Below, piece by piece: positions 23,370-32,284 of a stretch of 32,841 nucleotides of DNA. The DNA lies in assembly GCF_000820225.1 (NCBI RefSeq), contig NZ_CDDK01000025.1, positions 177,041-209,881 of the forward strand, in the 5' to 3' direction. This DNA comes from Aeromonas veronii bv. veronii. GTDB taxonomy: Bacteria; Pseudomonadota; Gammaproteobacteria; Enterobacterales; Aeromonadaceae. The number at the start of each line of letters is the position of its first letter. Position 1 is the first letter of the stretch. A program made the translations under genes and the position numbers. The notes beneath the pieces were generated by a model. That model made no database searches, was not told the DNA's origin, and saw only the letters and a program-made list of their open reading frames with translations.

Positions 23370-24779
23370 ATGCAAAACCAACAAAACCACATCCGACTAC
23401 CGGGCATGGCACAGGTGTTTGCCTGTCTGGCCATTTTCCTGGCCCTGGCATTCTCGTTCACCAGTGTGCTCGATCTGCCGATCCAGCTGGCGTTGTTCAT
23501 CGCCTGGTTCGTCATCATGGGGCTTGGCATCAAACTCGGCCACGATTACAAATCCCTGGAACAGGCTGCCGTTGACGGCGTTGCCAAGGGGATGGGGGCC
23601 ATCCTTATTCTGGTCTCCGTCGGTGCTCTGGTCGGCACCTGGATTGCTGGCGGCATAGTCCCCAGCATCATCTACTTCGGCCTCAAGGTGATCCACCCGT
23701 CCATCTTCCTGCTGGCAACCCTGATCATCTGCTCCCTGACCTCGCTGGCCACCGGCACCTCCTGGGGCTCTGCCGCCACCGCAGGTATCGCAATGATGGG
23801 GATCGGCCACAGTCTCGGCGTGCCTGCGCCGCTGGTAGCCGGTGCCGTGCTCTCCGGCGTCTACTTCGGTGACAAGCTCTCTCCGCTCTCCGACTCAGTA
23901 GTGCTGGCTTCGACCATGTCCAACGTCGACGTGGTGGAACACATCAAGGGGATGCTGCCTATCAGCCTGCTCTCCTATGTCATCACCGCCGTACTGTTCA
24001 CCGTGGTGGGCATGCAGTATTCGGGCAATGTCAGCCTGGAGCAGGTCAATCTGGTGATGGAGGCCCTCGACAACCAGTTCAACATCACCCCGCTGGCCAT
24101 AGTACCGGTGGTGCTGGTACTGGGCCTGTTGGCCAATCGCAAGCCCGCCTTCCCGGTGATCAGCTTCGGCGCCCTGCTGGGCCTGATCTGGGCCATCGTC
24201 TTCCAGGGCATGGATCCGGTCAAGGCGATGCACTCGGCTTATAGTCCGTTTGCCATCACCTCCGGCATCGACTTTATCGACAACATTCTCGGTCGCGGCG
24301 GCATGGAGTCCATGCTGGGCTCGGTCGCGGTCATCATCTTCGGTCTCGGGTTTGGCGGCCTGCTGGAGAAGGTCGGTATTCTGGAAGTGATCGCCAGCGC
24401 CTTCGAGAAGCGCATCAACAGCGTCGGCAGCCTGACCAGCCACACCATCGGCACCGCGTTTCTGGCCAACGTGTTTGGCTCGGCCATGTATGTATCGCTG
24501 ATCCTGACCCCCAAGATCATGGCCAAAAACTACGACCGACTGGGACTGGCGCGCAAGAACCTCTCTCGCAACGCCGAGTTTGGCGGCACCCTCACCTGCG
24601 GCATGGTGCCCTGGAGCGACAACGGCATCTTCATGGCCGGGGTTCTGGGGGTGGCAACCCTCGACTACCTGCCCTACATGTGGCTGAGCTTCACCTGCAT
24701 CATTGTGACCATCACCCTCGCCTACATGGGCAAGGCAGTGAACCGGATCCCGCTGGTCGCGGCGGCAAGCTCCCGCTAA
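23370..24779 (+). CDS. nhaC: NhaC-family Na+/H+ antiporter
   Basis: Predicted 469-residue inner-membrane transporter with about 11-12 helices. NhaC-type landmarks include SLTSLATGTSWGSAATAGIAMMGIG (residues ~125-150), GVYFGDKLSPLSDSVVLASTMSNVD, an internal FGLGFGGLLEKVGILE, and the late AEFGGTLTCGMVPWSDNG. NhaC exchanges cytoplasmic Na+ for H+ and supports alkaline pH growth; close relatives have been proposed as lysine (LysW) or malate/lactate carriers, so the substrate is provisional. Start at ATG 23370 is preceded by TTTAGGAAG. Single-gene unit ending in a strong hairpin. Confidence 0.83.
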   Translation: MQNQQNHIRLPGMAQVFACLAIFLALAFSFTSVLDLPIQLALFIAWFVIMGLGIKLGHDYKSLEQAAVDGVAKGMGAILILVSVGALVGTWIAGGIVPSIIYFGLKVIHPSIFLLATLIICSLTSLATGTSWGSAATAGIAMMGIGHSLGVPAPLVAGAVLSGVYFGDKLSPLSDSVVLASTMSNVDVVEHIKGMLPISLLSYVITAVLFTVVGMQYSGNVSLEQVNLVMEALDNQFNITPLAIVPVVLVLGLLANRKPAFPVISFGALLGLIWAIVFQGMDPVKAMHSAYSPFAITSGIDFIDNILGRGGMESMLGSVAVIIFGLGFGGLLEKVGILEVIASAFEKRINSVGSLTSHTIGTAFLANVFGSAMYVSLILTPKIMAKNYDRLGLARKNLSRNAEFGGTLTCGMVPWSDNGIFMAGVLGVATLDYLPYMWLSFTCIIVTITLAYMGKAVNRIPLVAAASSR

Positions 24780-24790
24780 GCCATTCTGCA

Positions 24791-24825
24791 AACAACAAAG
24801 GCGCCATCGAGGCGCCTTTGTTGTT
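24791..24825 (+). terminator. Terminator of nhaC
   Basis: 15-bp perfect stem AACAACAAAGGCGCC/GGCGCCTTTGTTGTT with loop ATCGA. T residues are partly within the stem; the A/T symmetry would let it act in both directions. Confidence 0.8.
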
Positions 24826-24871
24826 TCAGAGAAATGCTGTTTGATGGAGCTCACTGATCACCACAAACAAA

Positions 24872-24898
24872 AACAGCCCTCGTTGCCGAGAGCCGTTT
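24872..24898 (-). terminator. Terminator of erpA
   Basis: Minus-strand stem GCTCTCG/CGAGGGC (one G-U pair) with loop GCAA, extended by AAC/GTT across a mismatch and followed by a T run. It ends erpA transcription 19 bases past the stop. Confidence 0.65.
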
Positions 24899-24917
24899 CA
24901 TCAGACCGATACGCCGA

Positions 24918-25268
24918 TCAGATGGAGAAGCTGGAGCCACAGCCACAGGTCGTGGTGGCGTTGGGGTTGGTCACGGTGAAGCGTGAGCCTTCCAGACCCT
25001 CGGTGTAATCCACACTGCCGCCTACCAGATATTGCAGGCTCATGGGATCGATCACCATGGTGACGCCATTCTTCTCGACTACGGTGTCCCCGTCGTTGAT
25101 CTTCTCATCAAAGGTAAAGCCATACTGGAAACCGGAGCAGCCCCCACCCGTGATGTATACCCGCAGCTTCAGCTCGGGATTCTCTTCCTCGGTGATCAGG
25201 TTCTTCACCTTGTTGGCCGCCGCATCCGTCATCTGGATGGGCAGCGGGGCTTCTGCTACTGCACTCAT
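24918..25268 (-). CDS. erpA: Iron-sulfur cluster insertion protein ErpA
   Basis: Predicted 116-residue A-type carrier (E. coli 114) that passes Fe-S clusters to apoproteins such as IspG. The three cluster-binding Cys are in [12 protein letters not shown] and [11 protein letters not shown]; the segments [21 protein letters not shown] and FTVTNPNA are near identical to E. coli. ATG 25268 is chosen from the ErpA N-terminus and GAGGTCAGTA in front; the upstream open frame to 25322 has no homology. It follows the DUF6776-like gene on the same strand by 87 bases. Confidence 0.96.
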   Translation of the reverse strand: MSAVAEAPLPIQMTDAAANKVKNLITEEENPELKLRVYITGGGCSGFQYGFTFDEKINDGDTVVEKNGVTMVIDPMSLQYLVGGSVDYTEGLEGSRFTVTNPNATTTCGCGSSFSI

Positions 25269-25355
25269 TACTGACCTCACAACCATTAGATCCACAAACA
25301 TGGAAACCGCGAAATTATCCAATACCCGACCATTCAGTTCAAGTATTCACCACGT

Positions 25356-26051
25356 TTAACCGGCAGCGGGAACCGGAGCAGGCGGTGCGGCGACCAGCGG
25401 CTTGATCACCTCGCCCCACTCAACCAGCAGCTCTTGCGCCGGTTGCCTGCCATCCTTGTTGATGGTGACACGGATCCGATCCGGCACAAAGCCTTCCGGC
25501 AACTGCCAATTCCCTTCCAGCAGCTGGAAATAACGCAGGGCATAACGCCACTCGCTCACCTTCATTCCGAGATCGCGACCGGTTAGCGTCTTCGGCTTGT
25601 CGGCCAGACTCCCCTCGACCCGGATCTGCACCTGACCACGAAACAGCTCCCGCTTCTTGGCGGGCTGGGTCAGGGCGAGACGATAGTGGTAGCGACCGGG
25701 AATGCTGGTCTCCTGCAGAGTCAGGTTGTCGATCACCACCCCCACCTGTTCGCCGGTGGGGCGCATGATCCGCTCGAAAAAGGCCAGCTGACGCTTGAGC
25801 TCCTGCACCTGCGCCTCCTGACTCTTCAGGGTGGTCTGCAACTGCTCGAAGGCCGCTTTCTGGGTCGCCAACTGGGTATCTTTCACCCCCAATTCGGTCT
25901 TGAGCTGGCCGATGGCCTTGCCCTGACGATCCAGCGTCTCCTGCTGTACCACCAACAGACTGCTCTGGGCCAGCTCCTGACGGTTCCCGACAAAGTAACC
26001 TATGAGCCCGCCAACGGCTAACACGACCAATAACTTCAATAGGTTGGACAT
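25356..26051 (-). CDS. DUF6776-like membrane-anchored coiled-coil protein
   Basis: Predicted 231-residue protein. One N-terminal transmembrane anchor (LLKLLVVLAVGGLIGYFVG, residues ~4-22) is followed by a coiled coil (~30-92, heptads of Q/L/E such as QLQTTLKSQEAQVQELKRQLAFF) and a beta-rich C-terminal domain (~100-215, PGRYHYRLALTQPAKKRELFRGQ-type and RDLGMKVSEWRYALRYFQ). The tail is Pro/Ala-rich. I believe this is the DUF6776 family, which commonly neighbours erpA in marine gammaproteobacteria; function is unknown. The layout suggests a periplasmic domain held by the anchor. Confidence 0.7.
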   Translation of the reverse strand: MSNLLKLLVVLAVGGLIGYFVGNRQELAQSSLLVVQQETLDRQGKAIGQLKTELGVKDTQLATQKAAFEQLQTTLKSQEAQVQELKRQLAFFERIMRPTGEQVGVVIDNLTLQETSIPGRYHYRLALTQPAKKRELFRGQVQIRVEGSLADKPKTLTGRDLGMKVSEWRYALRYFQLLEGNWQLPEGFVPDRIRVTINKDGRQPAQELLVEWGEVIKPLVAAPPAPVPAAG

Positions 26052-26142
26052 AGCCCCTCATCCCGTTATCACGCCATTCACGGCAGCGCCTCTCCCTTCA
26101 CTATACCGCCCTGACCGGGGCCAAAGGCGATAAAGGGAAAAA

Positions 26143-27531
26143 TTAACTGGCCGTAGCGCTGCCATCACCCCGCTTTTGACGCGCGGCAAGCCGTAAAGTT
26201 CGCTCAAGGATCTGGGAATAGATGGGACGACCGCCCAGCGCTTGCGCCACAAGGGTGGCTCCCACTGTGGTGATCATCATCGGCAGGATCAGCTGATAGT
26301 TGTCGGTCATCTCGGTGACCAGCACGATACCGGTGATGGGGGCGCGCACGGTGGCAGCAAACAGCGCCCCCATTCCTGCGATGGCAAAGGCGCCGGGCTC
26401 GATGCCAAGCTCCGGAAACGCCGCATGAAACAGATGGCCAAACACCACGCCAAACAGGGTGCCCAATGCCAGGGTTGGCGCAAACACCCCGCCCGGGGCA
26501 CCGGAGCAGAAGCAGATGAGGGTCGCAACCAACCGCACCGAGAAGATAAGGAACAGGGTCGCCATCGCATACTCATCCCCCATCAGATGGGGAATAAGCT
26601 CGGTGCCGCCCCCCGTCACCGCGGGGGCAAACAGCGACAGCACACCAAACGTTCCGGCGACCAGCATGCCGATGGCCACGAAACGGTGGCGCTTGTTCTG
26701 GTGCAGCGCCAGATAGCCATCCTGACAGGCCAGCACCAGCTTGTTGAAGACAAAACCGAGCACCCCGAAGGTGGCCCCCATAAAGAGGAACAGCCAGAGC
26801 GCCTTGAGGGCTGGCGCATCGTAGTGGGGCAAGGTGATCACCGCCCCCTGACCTTTCATGTTCTGCAGCATCAGGGTCGCCATGATGGCGGAGATCCCCA
26901 CCGCCTTGATGGCCAGAAAGGAGTAGCGGAATTGCGGCCGCATCTCCTCCATCACGAACAGGATGCCCGCCAGCGGCGCATTGAAGGCTGCCGCCAGACC
27001 ACCCGCCGCACCGGCGGCCAACAGGGCATGGCCATGCTCCTTGGGCAACCGGAAGATATCCGCCACCATCTTGCCGAGGTTGCCGCCGATCTGTACCGAA
27101 GGCCCCTCCCGCCCTAGCACCATGCCGGAACTCAGGGTGCAGATGCCGCCGAAGAACTTGACCGGCAACACCCGCCACCACCGAACCGGGCGCAGATCGT
27201 CCATCGCCCCCTCGATCTCGGGAATGCCGGAACCACCCGCTTCCGGGGCAAAGGTGTGAGTGAGGAAGTAGCCCACAAATCCCAACAAGGCGCTGAAGCC
27301 AAAGCCGAGCAGACCGAGCTGCCACCAGGGACGGTCGGCCAGCAAGGCGATACGTTGTTCTGCCAGCCAGTGGACTCCCGATTCGAACAGGCCGCACACC
27401 AGTCCGGCCAAGGTACCGACCAGCGCCGCCAGCAACAGAACCAGCAAGGGCATCTTGTCTTGCCGGATAATGCGGGAAAGCGGCCCCCGCGAAGAGGTAT
27501 CAGCTTCAGAGGAGAGAGCTTGTTGCGCCAT
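26143..27531 (-). CDS. clcA: ClcA-type H+/Cl- exchange transporter
   Basis: Predicted 462-residue CLC antiporter, exchanging chloride for protons across the inner membrane, in E. coli linked to acid resistance. CLC motifs are GGSGIPEIEGAM, GREGPSVQIGG with the external gating Glu (residue ~142), the internal proton-transfer Glu in FVMEEMRPQFRYS (~195-196), and GAPGGVFAPTLALG. The central anion-binding Tyr is in GGRPIYSQILERTL. ATG 27531 follows a weak ACAAG; a longer frame to 27558 has no homology. Similar in length to E. coli ClcA (473). Confidence 0.92.
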   Translation of the reverse strand: MAQQALSSEADTSSRGPLSRIIRQDKMPLLVLLLAALVGTLAGLVCGLFESGVHWLAEQRIALLADRPWWQLGLLGFGFSALLGFVGYFLTHTFAPEAGGSGIPEIEGAMDDLRPVRWWRVLPVKFFGGICTLSSGMVLGREGPSVQIGGNLGKMVADIFRLPKEHGHALLAAGAAGGLAAAFNAPLAGILFVMEEMRPQFRYSFLAIKAVGISAIMATLMLQNMKGQGAVITLPHYDAPALKALWLFLFMGATFGVLGFVFNKLVLACQDGYLALHQNKRHRFVAIGMLVAGTFGVLSLFAPAVTGGGTELIPHLMGDEYAMATLFLIFSVRLVATLICFCSGAPGGVFAPTLALGTLFGVVFGHLFHAAFPELGIEPGAFAIAGMGALFAATVRAPITGIVLVTEMTDNYQLILPMMITTVGATLVAQALGGRPIYSQILERTLRLAARQKRGDGSATAS

Positions 27532-27775
27532 CTTGTTACACCAACTTGGAAAAACCATATCGTCAGCTAGCTGAGATCAGGATCACCCGGCGCGTTGCTC
27601 GGCTGCCCAGGGCTGGGGCTTTCTGCTATAGTCGGCCCGTTAAATTTTTGTCACGGGAGCAGACCGAGAGTCCGGGTGGCGAGAGCGCAAAGCATACTCC
27701 TGATGCTCCGGCCTGCCGAGTCTCAATCGGCTGCAATCCCTTGTGTGACGACCAAAATCCCATTAAGGATGATCC

Positions 27776-29062
27776 ATGTCAAAATCAGATCAGCTGTTTG
27801 AACAGGCCCGCCAGACCATTCCGGGTGGCGTCAACTCACCGGTCCGCGCCTTCAATGGAGTCGGCGGCACGCCCCGCTTCATCGATCACGCCGATGGCGC
27901 CTATCTCTATGATGTGGATGGTCAGGCCTACGTGGATTACATCGGCTCCTGGGGCCCCATGCTGCTGGGTCACAACCATCCGGCCATCAAAGCCGCCATC
28001 ATCAAGGCCGTTGAGAAGGGGCTGAGCTACGGTGCGCCGACCGAGATCGAAGTGCTGATGGCCGAGAAAGTGCGCCAAATCGTCCCCTCCATGGAGCAGG
28101 TACGGATGGTCAACTCCGGCACCGAAGCCACCATGAGCGCCATCCGTCTGGCCCGTGGCTACACCGGCCGCGACAAGATCGTCAAATTCGAGGGTTGCTA
28201 CCACGGCCACGCCGACTCCCTGCTGGTCAAGGCAGGTTCCGGCGCCCTGACCCTGGGTCAACCCAACAGCCCGGGCGTTCCGGCCGATTTCGCCAAGCAC
28301 ACCCTGACCTGCGTCTTCAACGATCTGGATTCGGTGCGTGAAGCCTTCACTCAGTACGGCAGCGAGATCGCCTGTATCATCGTCGAACCGGTCGCAGGCA
28401 ACATGAACTGCATCCCACCGATCCCCGGCTTCCTGGAAGGGCTGCGCGCCATCTGTGACGAGTTCGGTGCCCTGCTGATCCTGGACGAGGTGATGACAGG
28501 CTTCCGCGTCTCCCTGCGCGGTGCTCAGGGTCACTACAACATCGACCCGGATCTCACCACCCTTGGCAAGATCATCGGTGCCGGCATGCCTGTTGGCGCC
28601 TTCGGCGGCAAGAAGAAGGTGATGCAGCACATAGCCCCGACCGGCCCTGTCTATCAGGCGGGTACTCTCTCCGGCAACCCGGTGGCCATGGCTGCCGGTC
28701 TGACCATGCTGGATCTGCTGCTGGAGCCGGGTCTCTATGAGCAGCTGAGCGCCAAGACAGCTCGTGTTGCAGAAGGGCTGAAAGCCGCCGCGGCCAAGCA
28801 TGGCATTCCGCTCGCCATCAACTATGTGGGCGGCATGTTCGGCTTCTTCTTCACCGAAGAGAGCGAAATCACCCGCTACGAGCAGGTCACTCGCTGCGAT
28901 ATGGAACGCTTCAAGCGCTTCTATCATCTGATGCTGGAAGAGGGCGTCTATCTGGCGCCGAGCGCCTACGAGGCGGGCTTCCTGTCACTGGCTCACGGCG
29001 ACAAGGAGATCGAACATACCCTGGCTGCCGCCGAGCGCAGCTTCGCCAAGCTGGCTGACTAA
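27776..29062 (+). CDS. hemL: Glutamate-1-semialdehyde 2,1-aminomutase HemL
   Basis: Predicted 428-residue PLP enzyme making 5-aminolevulinate from glutamate-1-semialdehyde in the C5 haem pathway. Recognisable blocks are [78 protein letters not shown], and [17 protein letters not shown] with the PLP Lys265 at the E. coli position. [10 protein letters not shown] and [11 protein letters not shown] complete the match. The ATG follows AAGGATGATCC. The ~140-base leader (from about 27640) is GC-rich with partial self-complementarity (GACCGAGAGTC near GCCGAGTCTC), but I recognise no riboswitch. Confidence 0.97.
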   Translation: MSKSDQLFEQARQTIPGGVNSPVRAFNGVGGTPRFIDHADGAYLYDVDGQAYVDYIGSWGPMLLGHNHPAIKAAIIKAVEKGLSYGAPTEIEVLMAEKVRQIVPSMEQVRMVNSGTEATMSAIRLARGYTGRDKIVKFEGCYHGHADSLLVKAGSGALTLGQPNSPGVPADFAKHTLTCVFNDLDSVREAFTQYGSEIACIIVEPVAGNMNCIPPIPGFLEGLRAICDEFGALLILDEVMTGFRVSLRGAQGHYNIDPDLTTLGKIIGAGMPVGAFGGKKKVMQHIAPTGPVYQAGTLSGNPVAMAAGLTMLDLLLEPGLYEQLSAKTARVAEGLKAAAAKHGIPLAINYVGGMFGFFFTEESEITRYEQVTRCDMERFKRFYHLMLEEGVYLAPSAYEAGFLSLAHGDKEIEHTLAAAERSFAKLAD

Positions 29063-29080
29063 ATCGCTACTGCTTGTCGC

Positions 29081-29104
29081 AAAGGGCCCGTCACGGGCCC
29101 TTTT
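29081..29104 (+). terminator. Terminator of hemL
   Basis: Perfect 10-bp stem AAAGGGCCCG/CGGGCCCTTT, loop TCA, with T's continuing (TTTTC). Confidence 0.88.
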
Positions 29105-29279
29105 CTATTACAGAGACTCCATCACCACACAGGGCGGCAATACGCCCATTTCTGGTGCATTACCCCCTCATCATCCACCGATTTGTCATCCTCTGGTGCA
29201 ACTTGCCCCGCCATCCCTGTCATAAAGCAGGCCCACTATTTGCACATTCACCACAAGAGCCCACGTCACCGAGGTCCAT

Positions 29280-30095
29280 ATGGCAGAGATGAGCCCCATC
29301 GATGTGCTGCGGCGCTATCAGGAGTATCAGGAGGAGCTGACCCCGCTACTGCAGGGGCTGCTCAGCGCTCCCCTTGCCTCGCTCAAGGGGTATCCCTTTG
29401 TGGTCAGCATTGACCACTATCAGGGGCCGATGTGCATCCAGCCTGTGGCACCGGCCGCCCATAACCGGCTGCACCTTATCGTGCAGGGGCAAGGACGGGA
29501 GATCACCGTCTGTCTGAATCAGCTGATTGGCTGGTTGATGGGAGACAGGGAGCGCCGCCGCGCCATGCCCTGGTTCAAGGCGGTCTATGTGGTGCTCAGC
29601 ATGGCGCTGTTTCTCATCGTCGCGACGCTCATCTGGCACGGGCTGGAGCAGCTCTACCAGCTATTGTGCGGCAAGCAGCAGAACCAGCTCGGCGCCTTTA
29701 GCGCCATCATCTTCCTGACGCTGGCACTGGCGGTGTTCGATCTGGGCAAGACCATTCTGGAAGAGGAGGTACTGCTGCATAAGGATATCTTCCGCCACAG
29801 CGCCATTCGCCGCACCATCACCCGCTTTATCGCCGCCATTCTGATCGCGGTCTCCATCGAGGGGCTGTTACTGCTGTTCAAGGGTTCGCTCGGCCAGAGC
29901 GAGCTGCTCTGGCCTGCGGTCGGAGTGATGGGGTGTGCGGTGGGTTTGCTGCTGGCGCTTGGCCTCTATGTTTTTCTTGGGGCCAAGGCCGAAGCGGCAC
30001 TGGTACAGGCTAGCCTGCGCTCTCCACCGTCAGTTGCACAGGGGAGCGACGCACCGCCCGCCAGGAGGCGTACATGGTCCAGGAGGTATAGATGA
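29280..30095 (+). CDS. Unrecognised four-helix membrane protein
   Basis: Predicted 271-residue protein. A soluble N-terminal ~95 residues (SPIDVLRRYQEYQEELTPLL, FVVSIDHYQGPMCIQPV) precedes four predicted transmembrane helices at about 98-120, 137-155, 180-202 and 211-236. Between helices 2 and 3 lies a conserved-looking charged segment, DLGKTILEEEVLLHKDIFRH. I do not recognise the family. The ATG is well placed (GAGGTCCAT). The last ~28 codons run antisense through the 3' end of the TauE/SafE gene and give a basic, Pro/Arg-rich tail (PPARRRTWSRRYR) unlike the rest, so the original stop may have been lost. Confidence 0.72.
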   Translation: MAEMSPIDVLRRYQEYQEELTPLLQGLLSAPLASLKGYPFVVSIDHYQGPMCIQPVAPAAHNRLHLIVQGQGREITVCLNQLIGWLMGDRERRRAMPWFKAVYVVLSMALFLIVATLIWHGLEQLYQLLCGKQQNQLGAFSAIIFLTLALAVFDLGKTILEEEVLLHKDIFRHSAIRRTITRFIAAILIAVSIEGLLLLFKGSLGQSELLWPAVGVMGCAVGLLLALGLYVFLGAKAEAALVQASLRSPPSVAQGSDAPPARRRTWSRRYR

Positions 30096-30912
30096 CGATA
30101 AAGGCAACCAGCCACTTCAGCATCTCCATATCCATGGATTTGACCAGCATGGCGGCCAGCACCACACCGATGGGGCCGAAGATGGCTACCGCCAGCACCG
30201 CCTTGGCATCGAACGCCCCTTTGCGGATAAAGGTGCCTGCGGAGAAAACGCTAAGCACAGCGGTGGAGCCCATCATGATCGGAAACGCCGCCAGCGGATT
30301 CATCCCCAGCAGATAAACCAGCGTCATGCAGGGAGCAAACAGGCCGATACCGACATTCATCAATACCCCGAAGATGAAGTTGCCAAGCAGGGCGATCGCC
30401 AACTTGTAGCCGCTGAGCCCCATCGCATCGCCGCCTACAGGAAAAAGCCCCAGCAGACCGGCAAAGATAAGCCCTGCAACGACCAGCAAGGAGATAGCCA
30501 TCACCAACCGGATGGTCTGCCGATCAAACGAGGCCACATGGCGAGCCCCCCAGGCAGCGCCCGCTGCGGCGGCCATCATCATGCTGATCAGCGTCAGCGG
30601 CTCCACCGCGACTGCGCCGACGAAGATCAGCGACTGAGTCACGGTCGGCAGCACGCACTGCCCATTGAGGGTACCCGGCAGCACCCGATCATCGATCAGC
30701 TTGAACTGCTTGTAGCAGGCGGTCTTTACCGCAAAGCTGCCCACACCAAGGGTATCGAGGAAGTTGGCAACCCCGCCGATCAACGCCACCGGCCAGAAGG
30801 GGGTCGTCTCAAAGGATCCACTCTGCTTCTTCCGCCAGCAGGCTTGCACCAGCATAAAGATGAATACGAGGCCTCCGGCTATAAAAACCAGCCGTAAAAT
30901 ATCAACTAACAT
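30010..30912 (-). CDS. TauE/SafE (DUF81) family permease
   Basis: Predicted 300-residue inner-membrane protein with about eight transmembrane segments. The two family repeats are visible as PVALIGGVANFLDTLGVGSFAVKTA (residues ~41-65) and LLGNFIFGVLMNVGIGLFAPCMTLVYLLGMNP (~180-212), each with the Gly/Asn-rich motif at a helix start. Members export or import small organic or sulfur anions (sulfite, sulfoacetate, taurine products), but the substrate is not inferable here. Its stop codon lies 86 bases inside the convergent plus-strand gene. Confidence 0.82.
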   Translation of the reverse strand: MLVDILRLVFIAGGLVFIFMLVQACWRKKQSGSFETTPFWPVALIGGVANFLDTLGVGSFAVKTACYKQFKLIDDRVLPGTLNGQCVLPTVTQSLIFVGAVAVEPLTLISMMMAAAAGAAWGARHVASFDRQTIRLVMAISLLVVAGLIFAGLLGLFPVGGDAMGLSGYKLAIALLGNFIFGVLMNVGIGLFAPCMTLVYLLGMNPLAAFPIMMGSTAVLSVFSAGTFIRKGAFDAKAVLAVAIFGPIGVVLAAMLVKSMDMEMLKWLVAFIVIYTSWTMYASWRAVRRSPVQLTVESAG

Positions 30913-31133
30913 AGGGGTTTCTCCTGCAACGGGCGGCGATTCTAAGGCAAGCAGCAGAAAAAATCTTGACCGGAATTAAGCAATGCTCACGACACACCTC
31001 TGCGAGGCGAAATATTTATCAATAGACTCCGAACGGCTCTGCTAATACTTGTTACTGAGGCCAACAGGCCGGGTCCTGAGCACGTTGTTATGGTCCTTTC
31101 GCGACGACCACTTGTGCCAAAGGACATAATAAA
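30913..31133. other. Intergenic region without genes
   Basis: Roughly 220 bases between the TauE/SafE gene and the terminator serving the DsbA-family gene. I see no ORF with a ribosome-binding site and no RNA family. Sequence composition is less GC-rich than the flanking genes. It presumably includes the promoter of the TauE/SafE gene. Confidence 0.4.
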
Positions 31134-31165
31134 AAAGAGGGCCGGTGATGATACCGACCCTCTTT
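31134..31165 (-). terminator. Terminator of the DsbA-family gene
   Basis: 13-base arms AAAGAGGGCCGGT/ACCGACCCTCTTT with one C-A mismatch and a 6-base loop. On the minus strand it is followed by a run of T's, 43 bases beyond the stop codon. Confidence 0.75.
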
Positions 31166-31208
31166 CTGTATCTGGCCGGGGCGCTGGGCCCTCGACCATG
31201 ACAACTGC

Positions 31209-31958
31209 TTATTGAATGCTCTTGCCGGCACGCACATCCTTGATAAACCCCTTCAGGCTGGCCAGATCACGGGGGGCACCGCGCAGGATCTGATCACCGA
31301 TGATGAAGGCCGGGGTACCGGAGATACCGAGCGCTTCAGCCAGCGCACGGTTGGTACCGAGGTTCTGGTCAATGCTGCCATCCTTGATCTTGGCCTCCAC
31401 CTTGCTCCAGTCTACACCGGCCGCCACAGCCAACTGCTTGACCTGTGCTTCATCAGCGAGCGGGCCCTGATGGCTATAGAGCTTCTCGTGGAACGCCTGG
31501 TACTTGTCAGGCTGACCCAGCTGGACCGCCAACGCAGCACGAGCTGCGAAGTAGGAGGACTCGCTCAGAATGGGGAACTGCTTGTAGATGTAACGGATAT
31601 CTTTATCTTCCGCCATCAGCTGCTTGACCAGCGGATGGGCCCGTTTGCAGTAACCGCAGTTGTAATCGAAAAACTCCACAATGGTCAGCGACGCCTTCGG
31701 ATTCCCCATCTCGGGATCCTGATTGGCATAAAGCTGCTTGGAGTGAGCCTTGATCAGCGCCTTGTCACTCTCGGCCTGCTGGCTCTCCTGCTTGGCACGC
31801 AGGGCATTGGACATCTCGACCAGGATCTCGGGATTCTTGACCAGATAGTCGCGAACGATTTGCTCGACATCGCTTTTGGTCAGCTCACTTGCATGTACCG
31901 GCGTCGCCAGCAGGGTCACGCCAGCCAGCGCGCAAAACAGGGCATTTTTAATAGTCAT
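31209..31958 (-). CDS. Periplasmic DsbA-family thiol-disulfide oxidoreductase
   Basis: Predicted 249-residue exported thioredoxin-fold protein. A signal peptide (residues 1-23, cleavage likely after VHA) is followed by an N-terminal helical segment (SDVEQIVRDYLVKNPEILVEM, ~28-50) like the oligomerisation stalk of ScsC/Com1-type proteins. The thioredoxin domain includes IVEFFDYNCGYCKRAHPL with active-site C101-C104 and the cis-Pro loop GISGTPAFIIG. The CGYC dipeptide and the stalk favour the ScsC/BcfH-like or Com1-like branch over DsbA proper; whether it is an oxidase or isomerase is not clear. Single-gene unit. Confidence 0.88.
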   Translation of the reverse strand: MTIKNALFCALAGVTLLATPVHASELTKSDVEQIVRDYLVKNPEILVEMSNALRAKQESQQAESDKALIKAHSKQLYANQDPEMGNPKASLTIVEFFDYNCGYCKRAHPLVKQLMAEDKDIRYIYKQFPILSESSYFAARAALAVQLGQPDKYQAFHEKLYSHQGPLADEAQVKQLAVAAGVDWSKVEAKIKDGSIDQNLGTNRALAEALGISGTPAFIIGDQILRGAPRDLASLKGFIKDVRAGKSIQ

Positions 31959-32112
31959 AACGTTATCTTGCAGAGGATATGATAGAGGCCACTATAGTGG
32001 TTGAGTCTGTTTTCAAGTCAAGTTATCTGGCCAAAAAAGCGCTTGATGCACCCTGATTGCCACTTTTTCATGTCGTTTCGTGCAATTAACCAGCAATCGA
32101 ACCGGACGGGGA

Positions 32113-32140
32113 TTTACAAGCCGGATCAGCATGGTAATAT
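32113..32140 (+). promoter_or_regulatory. tRNA-Ser promoter
   Basis: TTTACA (5/6) and TAATAT (4/6) separated by 16 bases, then a GC-rich discriminator (TCGCCGC). The tRNA starts 16 bases after the -10. Confidence 0.65.
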
Positions 32141-32155
32141 TCGCCGCACTGCTGC

Positions 32156-32243
32156 GGAGGGGTGGCAGAGCGGCTGAATGCACCGGTCTTGAAAACCGGC
32201 GATGGGCGACCATCCGTGGGTTCAAATCCCACCTCCTCCGCCA
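32156..32243 (+). tRNA. tRNA-Ser(UGA)
   Basis: 88 bases with encoded GCCA end. Acceptor GGAGGGG pairs with CTCCTCC (one G-U). The anticodon loop CTTGAAA gives UGA, flanked by ACCGG/CCGGC. Long class II variable arm and T-loop TTCAAAT are present, consistent with E. coli serT. Confidence 0.97.
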
Positions 32244-32251
32244 TTTATACC

Positions 32252-32284
32252 AAGCCCATGCAACCATGTTGCGTGGGCTTTTTG
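32252..32284 (+). terminator. Terminator of tRNA-Ser
   Basis: 13-base arms AAGCCCATGCAAC/GTTGCGTGGGCTT (one G-U pair), loop CAT, then TTTG. Confidence 0.88.

Noticed and set aside
27640..27775. Riboswitch in the hemL leader
   Set aside because: There is some self-complementarity, but no match to TPP, cobalamin, SAM or other cores I know.
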